A stretch of DNA of 64,000 bases from Helianthus annuus (lineage: Eukaryota; Streptophyta; Magnoliopsida; Asterales; Asteraceae). Of this stretch, positions 46,882 to 57,171 are shown one piece after another (within the stretch, counting starts at the first letter, position 1; every line of letters begins with the position of its first letter). The translations under genes and the position numbers were made by a program. Location: contig NC_035437.2 in assembly GCF_002127325.2 (NCBI RefSeq), forward strand, positions 162,787,408 to 162,851,407, in the 5' to 3' direction. The notes under the pieces are model-generated. The model worked only from the letters and a program-made list of their open reading frames with translations, was not told the origin of the DNA and did not search any database.

Positions 46882-49750
46882 TTGGCCAACATTGTAGTAG
46901 CGGAGAAGGAAAAGAAAAAGAAGGTTGAAGTCAAAGACGTTCCAGTGGTCCATGAATTTCCTCAGGTGTTCCCTGACGATCTTCCTGGACTTCCGCCAAG
47001 TCGTGATATCGACTTTCGTATCGACCTTATTCCTGGAGCTAACCCTGTTGCCAAAGCCCCTTATCGACTCGCGCCATCCGAAATGAGGGAACTCTCAAAC
47101 CAACTCCAGGAGTTACTTGAAAAAGACTTTATTCGCCCGAGCACCTCTCCTTGGGGCGCACCAGTTCTTTTCGTAAAAAAGAATGATGGGTCGTTCAGGA
47201 TGTGCATCGACTATCGGGAGTTGAATAAATTGACCATCAAGAACCGTTATCCTCTACCTCGAATCGATGATTTATTTGATCAGCTGCAAGGTGCCAAGTG
47301 TTTCTCAAAGATCGATCTACGTTCAGGTTATCATCAATTGCGCATTCAAGAGGAAGATATACCCAAAACAGCCTTTCGCACTCGATACGACCACTATGAG
47401 TTCGTTGTTATGCCTTTTGGTCTAACCAACGCGCCCGCGGTTTTTATGGATCTGATGAATCGCGTGTGTAAACCTTATCTTCATCGTTTCGTCATCGTGT
47501 TCATCGACGATGTCTTGATTTATTCCAAGTCGAAAGCCGAACACGCGCAACATCTACGTTTGGTTCTCGAGTTACTCCAGGGGAACCAACTCTACGCCAA
47601 GTTCTCCAAGTGTGAATTCTGGTTAGAGGAGGTTCAGTTTCTGGGTCACATCGTGAATAGTCAGGGCATTCATGTCGATCCCACGAAGATTGAAGCAGTT
47701 AAGGACTGGATTACGCCTAAGAACCCGTCTGAAGTCCGATCATTTCTGGGACTAGCGGGCTATTATCGACGATTTATCGAAGGATTCTCTAAGATCGTTG
47801 TGCCGCTCACCGCTCTTACCCATAAAGACATGTCTTTTGTTTGGGGAAGTGAACAAGAATCTGCTTTTCAAACCCTTAAGCGCAAGCTCTGCAATGCTCC
47901 TGTTCTCACGTTGTCGGACGAAAACAACGATTTCATTGTCTATTGTGATGCTTCCAACCTTTGTCTTGGCTGTGTTCTCATGCAACGAGACAAGGTTATA
48001 GCTTACGCGTCTCGTCAGCTCAAAATCCACGAGAAGAACTATACAACCCACGATCTCGAGCTAGGCGCAGTTGTTTTTGCATTGAAGATTTGGCGACACT
48101 ACCTGTATGGTACCAAGTGTACGATCTTCACCGATCACAGGAGTTTACAACACATCTTTAATCAGAAAGAACTTAACATGCGTCAACGCCGATGGGTAGA
48201 ACTTCTTAGCGTTTACGACTGTAAGATTCGTTATCACCCGGGCAAGGCAAATGTTGTAGCCGATGCACTCAGCAGGCGGGGTTATTTGCTCAGTATTCGT
48301 AATACCCAAGCCCAGCACAACCTCGAAGCTCTCATCCGCGAAGCCCAGCATGCTTGTTTTAATGAACGCACTTTGAAGAAGGAGAGAATCTATCACGATG
48401 GAGCTCAGCTCGTAAGCAAAGCAGATGGGATCTTCTATTATCTGGACCGAATTTGGATCCCAAAGCGGACCGATTTGCGAAAGATTATAATGAACGAAGC
48501 CCACAAATCCCGATACTTTATTCATCCCGGTGCCGATAAAATGTACCAGGATCTTCGTTACAAGTACTGGTGGCCGGGTATGAAACGGGATATCGCCCTC
48601 TATGTTGGAAGTTGCCTGACTTGTGCGAGAGTTAAGGCTGAACATCAACGACCTTCTGGCTTACTCGAACAACCTCCAATCCCCATATGGAAGTGGGAGA
48701 GTATAGCTATGGATTTCATAACCAAACTTCCGCCCACGCCATCAGGTCACGACAGCATTTGGGTTATAGTTGATCGTCTGACCAAATCAGCCCACTTTTT
48801 ACCAATACGAGAAGACTACAAGGTAGAACGACTAGCCCGAATCTACACCGACGAGATCATTTGTAATTATGGTACGCCTCGTGACATTATTTCAGACCGT
48901 GATGCTCGGTTTACTTCGCGATTGTGGGAAACGTTTCAACCGGCCCTTGCTACGTCGCTTAACCTGAGTACCGCATTCCATCCTCAAACTGACGGACAAA
49001 CTGAAGGAACGATCCATACTCTTGAAGACATGCTCTGCGCGTGTGTCATAGACTTCGGTGGTAGTTGGAACAATATACCTACCGTTAGTCAAATTCTCGT
49101 ACAACAACAGTTATCATGCCAGCATACAAATGGCACCATTCGAGGCTTTATATGGAAGAAGATGTCGTTTGCCTATTGTGTGGCACGAGATCGGTCACTC
49201 GCAATTAACCGGTCCCGAGTTATTGCAAGAAACGACTGACAAAATCCTCCAGATTCGAGACAACTTGTCGAAAGCCAGAGATAGACAGAAAAGTTACGCC
49301 GATAGAAGACGCAAGCCCCTTGAATTTGACGTTGGCGACTACGTACTCCTAAAAGTAGCACCTTGGAAGGGTGTGGCCAGATTTGGCAAGAAAGGGAAAC
49401 TAGCGCCTCGATATGTTGGACCTTTTAAGATTCTGGAAAGTATCGGCAAAGTCGCCTACAAACTCGAACTACCGGAGGAACTTAGTAACGTCCACCCGAC
49501 TTTCCATGTGTCAAACCTCCAAAAATGCCTAGCTGATCATGATCTGATTGTATCTTTCGACGATCATCAGGTCAACGAAATGCTACACTTCGTGGAAAAG
49601 CCTGTCGAAATCATGGATCGCCAAACCAAACAACTCAGACGCTCGCACATCCCTATCGTGAAAGTCCGATGGGAAGGCAAATGAGGCGCAGAGTTTACTT
49701 GGGAACTCGAAAGCGACATGAAGGCTAAGTACCCGCAGTTTTTCAAATGA
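46882..49750 (+). pseudogene. pol: Element B pol, frameshifted in integrase
   Basis: An open frame of 785 codons to 49239 holds reverse transcriptase (FIDD at 207-210), RNase H (YCDAS) and integrase with zinc region [14 protein letters not shown] and catalytic Asp611, Asp672 and Glu708. At about 49,069 one base shifts the frame. The rest of integrase with the GPF motif (RYVGPFKI) and the start of the tail is read from about 49,058 to 49,684. TGA at 49682-49684 then stops the chromodomain-like tail, where element A has an Arg codon; the remainder (FTWELESDM) reaches 49750. Confidence 0.92.
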
Positions 49751-49839
49751 AGATCTGAAGTGTGAAATTGGTAATCATGCACGACGATGTGCAGCTTCGA
49801 GCCTAATTTCGAGACGAAATTCCCTAAACAAGGGGAGGC

Positions 49840-52800
49840 TGTAACACCTCGTGTTTTCAAATGTCAAGGTCAAAGTCAAAGTCCAAGTCAACTTTGACTT
49901 CTTTGACTATAATTAGTCTATTTTATGTTTTATTTGTATAATGTGGAGTAAGTGTTGTTAATCTGAATAAATCGAAGTAATCGAATGTTTAACCGACGCG
50001 AACCGACTTACGAGTGTGAATAGTAGGAAGTAACAGTGCGATAAAGTTAATCAATCAATAATCAAGCTAATCCAATCACCAATCGAACTCGAATCTCGAA
50101 ATACGCGAACCTTGGTTGTTATACTACTTGTGTCTGTGCCTTATGTGTTACCTGTGCGTGCTTACTTTATGTTTTGTGTGGTATTCAATCGAATCAATCG
50201 AAACTCGAATCAAAACTCGAAACTTAAATCGAATGCAATCGAAATCGAATTAAGACGAATGGTAACGTTAGGATAGTGTGACATATAGATGATTGTATGT
50301 TAGATATAGTGGTTGGGATTAAAAGTAATTTGAATAGGAAACTCTATCATACTCGTATCGTCTTCAATCGAAATCGAAATATCAAAAATCGTCGCACCGA
50401 ACGCTCGAACCAGGCTGTGGATCGATCAGGCTGTCAGCCGATCGAACAGCCCAGCCGATCGGACGGACTGTCCGATCGAGCAAGCTGTCCGATCGGGATG
50501 CCTGGCCGATCGGCCAGCCCTTTCCTCTTTTGGAGCCTATAAATAGGGCTGTCATTGTCATTCTTTCCACTTTTGGAAACTCTCTGACCGACCAGCTCGT
50601 GCTCCTCATCTTTTCTCAGATTTCTTCCGATTCCGGTAAGTTTTCATCCTAAATCTTGTACTTTCCTGATCAATACACACTCCTACACCTTTCTATCTTT
50701 CAAATCTTGATTTCTAACCATGAAATCATCAAGATCTAAGCATTCTAGGATGATGTCATCATGGTGTTCTTCAAGAACATCATGTTTTGGCCTCAATCCA
50801 CCCAGAATAGCTTCTATCTAGCCGATTTCCACATAAACAAACTAAGATCTATTACAGATCTGAACATTTACATGGTGTGAAGGATTGAAAGAAGGATTTC
50901 CAACTTTCTTTCAACTCTTTTATACTCAATGCCTTCAAACCGATAGAAACAGAGCTTGAGCCAACTCACTAATCAATCCAATGGTTGTGTGGTTCAAGAT
51001 TCGGGTTCTATCTACGAGGTTCACCGACTTCGGGTTAAACGTTAAACCGCCGTTCCGAACCGTTCACCGGGCGGACTTGGGTGATTCTTGTCCGAGCAGG
51101 AGAAACAGGTAAGAACGAAGGTTCCCTGGTTCAGCTCGTTGTCAAACTACCTCAATATAACGTCAAATAACCAGAACAACCAAGTGTTAGACGAACAGGC
51201 CGACCAGGTCAGGATGCTGGCCGAAGGGTCAGGCTGTCCGAACGGACAACCCAACCGATCGAACATGTCTGTCGATCGACCAGGCCAGCCGATCGGCTAG
51301 CATATGGCCCCACACTTTGACAATTTCATGAAGTATAGTATTGAATAAGGTGATGTCCGATCGAACGAGCTGTTTGATAACATTACTCATCGGATCATGA
51401 GATACTATGCTTCAACACTTAATCGATTTACAACTCGTAGTAGTACGGAGTGCCACCCGATCGAACATGTTGTCCGATCGATCAGGTGACATCCAGCTGA
51501 GGACTCACTATCGAAATGTCTAACTGATCGGATAAACCGGCTGATCGAACAGACTGTTCGATCGATCGACCTGAAAGGTAAGAACACTTCAGTGTTCTCA
51601 AATACTACAACGAAAACTTCAAAAGGTCAAACCATCATACACAAACACATCTTACTCAAAGGAAGAAACAATCCACTCGAACAGTCCAGCCGATCGAGCC
51701 TACCGGCCGATCGAATGGACTGTCCGAACGGACTGTCCGAACGGACTGTCTAGCCGAACGAACAACCCGTTCGATCGAACCTACTGTTCGATCGACCAGG
51801 CTGTTCGACCCATCATCACTTGTTAATCTGTAACACGTAGAATGTTACTCATCGTTATGCTATCGAACTATTCAGGCTAACCCTACTCTCAAGCGCTCCC
51901 TTCAATCCATCAATCAATCGCTGTGAGTATACTCGATCCCTTTTTGCTTTTAGCACTTTTGGGTGTTACATACGTTACCAGGGCCGTCTTCGAAAATCCC
52001 AAAAAAAATTTGGGCCCTGTTCGAGATAAAAAATTTGGGCCCTATTCGCAAATCTTCATATAACATAAACTCATCAATTATTCAATTATATAACCAAAAA
52101 TTCATAATACTACGATAATTGTTATGAAATTGATAAAACAAATTCACAAAAATAGTATAGCAAAAATTATCAAAGTATCGAACTTACTTGCTAAGCAAAC
52201 AGTGTGGTTCTCCTAGTCTTTTTTGAAGCAAAGCTCTCGATCAACTCATTCAATCACATTTATCTAAATAAAGTTAAACAATAGTAAACTACTAATTACT
52301 AAATTAGAAATCATTCAATCATTCATTATTCTTATTCATAACACTATTTAGTAAATAGACAAATAATTCAATATTTCAATCATTCATTATTATGAATGCT
52401 TTTCGACAAACAAAAGCGAATGTAACATCAATCAACAAACAAAACTCAAAAGACAACAAACAAAATAACAAATACGAAATACCTCTCGGCCTCTCCTGAA
52501 ATCTGAATCGCGAATCTGATTGCGGATGTCCGGTGGCCACAGGTTCAGTGTTTGACTTTGATGACTGAGGATTTGAACAGAATTCCTGCGGGCTGCGGCG
52601 TTTGAGAATTTGATCAGCAGATCAGAAATCCTGCGGATGTCCGGTTGCTACAAACAAAACTCAAGACAAAAGAAAACAAGCAATAGGGTTTTTGACAAAG
52701 TTTGGGCTGTAAAACAATTTGGGCTAATATATAAAGAAAACATAAAAAATTTTGGGCCCTTTCATTGTTTGGGCCCTGTTCTCAGGCTCACCCTGAACAT

Positions 52801-53589
52801 GCTTATAACCGGGCCTGTACGTTACTGATATCAAAACACAATCGATCACACTACTCAAACTATTTGAACGCTAACCAATGTGCATGTATTACGTGACTAA
52901 ATGAATGCTTGTTGATTGTGTTTACACGTGGAATGATGTCTACCCGCCTTAACGACGTAGTACTATAGTTTGGACTCAGCACCCGTTCTCACGGGGGTTG
53001 TTAAGGACAATTACTTGCATGGATTACGGTGGTAATCATGTATTGCGAACTGTCTCGGACAGTCAACCCGTAGTCACTGGTATCGATAGATCCATGTCGA
53101 TAATTAACATGCTTCGTTTTCCTCTGTGTACGTGCTGGTTATGCGTAAACTATTTCGAACTCTATATGCTATTATCAAACTTGTATGCTCACCTTTACAT
53201 TATATGTATTGACTTTATTTTAACGTATGTGACAGGTGTTTAAGATGTTTGCTTGCTAGGAAAGCGAGGCTAGAATAAAGCTCTAGAGCCCCCCAACAAA
53301 TAGTTGTCTGTCAGGAACAAGCAACTAGAGCATAGTTGTCTGTAGATCTTGTCAGGCTGGGTCTTTAGGAGCATTTGAACAATGTTTATTTGTTTTAATT
53401 TAAATCTGAGTTGTCGGAACAGAATACTTGCCTAGTTGTTATCTGTAATAATATATTGTATTATTTGGGATACGGTATGGGACGTATCATTTAACTGAAT
53501 AGTATTAATAGTTGTTGTGGGAACATCTGGACAATCTGTTTCGCTCAGTGCCATGCCCCGATGATTCCGCCATCGGTTGGGGTGTGACA
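49840..53589 (+). repeat. Element B 3' LTR (longer copy, with a hAT insertion)
   Basis: Starts TGTAACACCTCG after the purine tract AAGGGGAGGC. The first kilobase and the last 0.73 kb match the left LTR closely, with TATA CTATAAATAG at 50537-50546. The middle (about 50,858-52,857) has no counterpart in the left LTR. It contains more CCGATCG-rich sequence (51,179-51,815) and the hAT element at 51979-52817. Confidence 0.9.
51979..52817. mobile_element. Non-autonomous hAT element inside the element B 3' LTR
   Basis: Ends CAGGGCCGTC and, in reverse complement, CAGGCCCGGT. The 8-bp repeat TACGTTAC flanks it exactly at 51971-51978 and 52818-52825. TTTGGGCCCT words occur near both ends. 839 bp, AT-rich interior, no transposase. 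It is the youngest layer of this part of the nest. Confidence 0.9.
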
Positions 53590-53594
53590 CACAA

Positions 53595-54252
53595 GACCTT
53601 TTTATAGTTTTCACATCACGCCCTACGTAAGTAACGCCTCTATTTAGTTTTCTTGGAAATAATATCCTGGATAGGTATTCTATTAAGGTTTTTCCAAGTT
53701 TCTAATTTATATATGCGACAATCATTCTCTACATGTTTGTTGCATATTGCTATTTGTGCGATTATATTTAAAAGCGTGCACCTGGTAATGCTTGCCTCGA
53801 CGGGCGTTCCTTTCTATTAACCTTGTTCGCGGTCGTTACGCGATTTAGTCCTTGGTGAGCATGCTCCTCTTGTCATACTTCGGACCGTTCCTCTATCATA
53901 TCCGTAATTTGTTCAACCCTTGTCATCTTTAAATGCAAGTGTCCTTCAATTTAGACATTCACAAAAGTTAGTAATGTCAACTTTACTAAACCCCCGTATC
54001 ATAATACAAGGATTTCTACTACATGTGTCATCGCGCACGATTTCGTCAACTATATTTATCATTTAATTGAGGTAACGTGTATCACACGATAGCCCTTGTG
54101 TTGTTTACAACACTTTAGCATGCTAAACTATTAACATACATGTACTTACCGGATTTGCGATCAAGCCTCGAACCGAACACCAATCTTTATCAAGAGCATA
54201 AGGTTTAAGTCCAAGCATGGTTTTCCTCACCATACTTGAATCTCTTAAACCA
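53595..54252 (-). other. Element C internal sequence, 5' side, non-coding
   Basis: Lies between element B and the primer site of C; on the sense (minus) strand it is the leader. No ORF with recognisable content. Confidence 0.6.
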
Positions 54253-54268
54253 GGGCTCTGATACCAAC
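54253..54268 (-). promoter_or_regulatory. Element C primer-binding site (tRNA-iMet), minus strand
   Basis: GGGCTCTGATACCAA on plus reads TTGGTATCAGAGCCC on minus, one base from the LTR edge at 54270. This fixes the orientation of element C. Confidence 0.9.
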
Positions 54269-54269
54269 T

Positions 54270-57115
54270 TGTAAGACCCTAGTTACTATTTAACGGTTTT
54301 ACATGTAAATACCAACAATTAGATGTGTAGTTAAGACTACACATACTATAAAAATACGGATTTATTAAAACTTTTACAAATCATAAGTTATTCAACATAA
54401 CGTGATCGGATTCGTCGTTTAAAATTTATGACGAGGCAATGTGCGGAAGCATGTATCTTTATCGTGTTCGGTTCTTCGTTGAGCTTGATCGTCTTCTGGC
54501 ATCCAAAATGTACCTACATTTCATAAACATGAAATGATTTAGTCATATGGGGTTTAAAACGTGTTTAAACGAGTCCATGAAGCAAAACTGATTAAAATAC
54601 ATTTTTGTACAGGGTCTACCGTAAATTACGGTGGTTACCGTCATTTACGGTAGCCCATGAATGTTGATTTTCCACCGTAAAGCAGTGGGTGTGTGGTGTC
54701 AAAACTTTAAGGCTACCGTAAGTTACGGTGGTTACCGTAACTTACGGTGGCCTCTGCAGGATTTTCCAAGTTTGTCGTTTTCTAAAACGAAAACCTTCAT
54801 AACTTTTAATCCGTTTGTCCGTTTGACCTACCGTTTCTTCCTACGTGTTTGTAATTTGATTCTCCATCATATGGAGTTAAAATCCGACATCCGGCTTAAT
54901 AAATTTTGAGACTTTTATGCCTTCGGCTTATTACCTTTTTACAAAATTTTGACTCGTTTACGCATTTATCAAACAAACATATTTGTTTGATCATTATTTC
55001 ACATGAACCACTTCAATTCAATATTTTCTACCATGTTAGGTTCTAATTGCGGGTTTCTTATATATTTTAACCCGTTTTCGCGCGTATGCTTATTTTGACC
55101 CGTTAAGGGTATTTAAGACATTTTTAGACTTAAGTCATGCTTCTATTGGGTTACATCCTATCCCCATTTTTATACGAATTCCAAAGACTCAATTTAAACA
55201 AGACGCTTATTTCAAAACAACTTTTTAAAAGTTGTTTGCCCTATTTACCCCTCAAGGGCTTTTTGGTCAATTTTAGCCCTTCATTTATGCGACGAAGGAC
55301 TTCTACTATTATTTGACCAAAATGTCGCTTTTAGCTATAATTCTAAGCATGTATACCTGGCTCGGGTCATAAGATTGACCCGTTTGAATGCCTTTCGCTA
55401 TTAATTTCTAGTTAATAGCCATGCGAACCATGTGTTAATTCCTGTGATCACAAACTCAACAAGCGATCATCAAATATTATTGATAAATGGTGTTAACAAC
55501 ACTATTTGACCCGTTTAGTCGAAGTGACTAATTATAATTATGAGATGGTATTTAATTACCATTTCATCCCTTAAACCTATTCCGATTTACTCTTTGAATT
55601 CATCTTTCTTAAAAGTCGTTTCTTGCTTTGTTTGACCCATTTTGACTTATGTCAAAAGATGTCCTTTCAAATCCTTTTTATTTATTCGTTAACCCATGTC
55701 CGGATTACCATTCTATCGTTTTTGCCCTTTTTACCATAACTTATGGTATCTTGACATTCCCACTTATTCCGACGTGCATTATAAGTATTTGGTAGTAAGA
55801 ATAAAAAGGCGTAAGCTTAACTTACCTCGTATCCGAGCTATGCTTTTCTTTTCCTTCTTGATTCGTTTGACCCGTTTCTTCCCAAGCCTCCACCTTGCTC
55901 GTTAAGTGTCAAACTATCGTCATCATTCAAAGGTGGTTAGATTAGTCATTAATAATCACGACTTTTCCACCTTACGTATTTTCTATGTCGAAACTACCGT
56001 TCGACCTTATTATTTATTAATTCAACTTATCAAAAGTTAACTACTTTTGATCACATGATTTACACAATTAAGTCTAGATTAACTTTATGCTTTGAACCCT
56101 TATCGGTTCATACTGCGCACAATTTGTCATATTATTCAGTTACACGTTTCTTTCAAAATTTCAACATATCAGTGTTCATTTAGACATTTTAGCAAACACC
56201 TTGTGGGCATGATTTTCATACTTTCATAAATCAAGTTTCTCAACTAGTTATTTGCCAAGTTTCAACATCATTCACAAGTCTCTATGTCTAGCATGCATAA
56301 CAACACCTAGACTTATATCACAACAACAAATTTTCACATATTTATCATCACTTTTCTAGTATTCATCATAGTGCCATAAAACCCACTTATCACCTACAAG
56401 GTCTTTAGTTGAATCTCTAGTTCTATGGCACTATTTTACCAATTTCTCATCTAGGGTTTGTTCCTAGATTCATACACGTATCGGTTTTGCTATAATATTC
56501 GTCATTCATACTAAAATTCCATTCATGCATGATTATCAAGATTTCAAAACTTCACCAAAATACAAATTTGGACATACCTCATGATTCCCATGATTAGGTG
56601 ATCGCTAATATATGTTCAAATCCGAATTCGGGCTTCAATTAGTCTTTCAATTTGAAGGAATTAGTTGAACTAGGGTTAACACCCCTAGTTCTTTGCTCCT
56701 GGTCGCCCCAAACGCACGCGCACACACACTTAGTGTGTGTTGTGATTTTATTTCTTTATTTTTATTAAAATTAGTTTGCCCACTTGGCAACATTAGTCCC
56801 TTGTGTTTTATCTTTCTCAAAAGAAGCTATAACTTGCAATTTATTACATAATCACATATTACTAACTAGGTTAATTATTCCTAGTTAACTTAATGGGTTC
56901 AGAAAGTCATAACCCATTTTATTTTAAGTCCCGTTAACTCGGGCCTTCTATATACTTTATTTTCCTCAAAAGGATTTGTTCAACTTTTATTTAATATTAG
57001 GTTTATTTATTTAAATCCTAATATTTACCGGGTTAATTTTTACAACTAACGGTACTTTACCAGTCTTTTAGTATTAACGGGGTTTGATTACCAAACCCGT
57101 TTTCGGGGTGTTACA
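54270..57115 (-). repeat. Element C 5' LTR (right)
   Basis: 2,846 bp, nearly identical to 26769-29609, including the twin hairpins (54616-54653 and 54713-54750). It ends GGTGTTACA next to the duplication TTGCG. Confidence 0.92.
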
Positions 57116-57171
57116 TTGCGTATTTTTTATATACGTGTTGGAATAAATTTGAGTTGGTATACGTTTCGAAG

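Larger units (their letters stand above)
42226..53589 (+). mobile_element. Element B: decayed Tekay-like chromovirus with unequal LTRs
   Basis: LTRs at 42226-43968 (1,743 bp) and 49840-53589 (3,750 bp). Flanks are CACAT (42221-42225) and CACAA (53590-53594), a duplication with one change. The first 39 bases from the LTR end through the primer site are identical to element A, and the proteins are closely related, so A and B belong to one lineage. gag has a stop and frameshifts, the protease region ends at a stop, integrase has a frameshift and the chromodomain tail a stop. The left LTR lacks about 1.16 kb present in the right one, which in addition carries an 839-bp hAT insertion. Confidence 0.92.
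26769..57115 (-). mobile_element. Element C: gag/pol-less Ty3/gypsy-type LTR retrotransposon, split by A and B
   Basis: Two LTRs of about 2.84 kb, starting TGTAAGACCC and ending GGTGTTACA, lie at 26769-29609 and 54270-57115. TTGCG flanks the whole element exactly (26764-26768 and 57116-57120). The primer site complementary to tRNA-iMet and the polypurine tract place its sense strand on minus, so the right LTR is the 5' LTR. After removing A and B only about 2.95 kb of internal sequence remains (29610-31448, 41791-42225, 53595-54269), with no gag, protease, RT or integrase visible. This fits a large non-autonomous derivative (LARD-like). It is older than A and B. Confidence 0.88.

Noticed and set aside
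31449..49684. Integrated plant pararetrovirus (caulimovirus-like)
   Set aside because: True LTRs with target duplications, an integrase and no movement protein show these are Ty3/gypsy retrotransposons.
42221..53594. Perfect target duplication for element B
   Set aside because: CACAT versus CACAA differ at one base; kept only as a probable, mutated duplication.
53595..54252. The 19-nt leader motif of A and B in the leader of element C
   Set aside because: Searched by eye on the minus strand for AGGNGTGAAANCC; no match was found.
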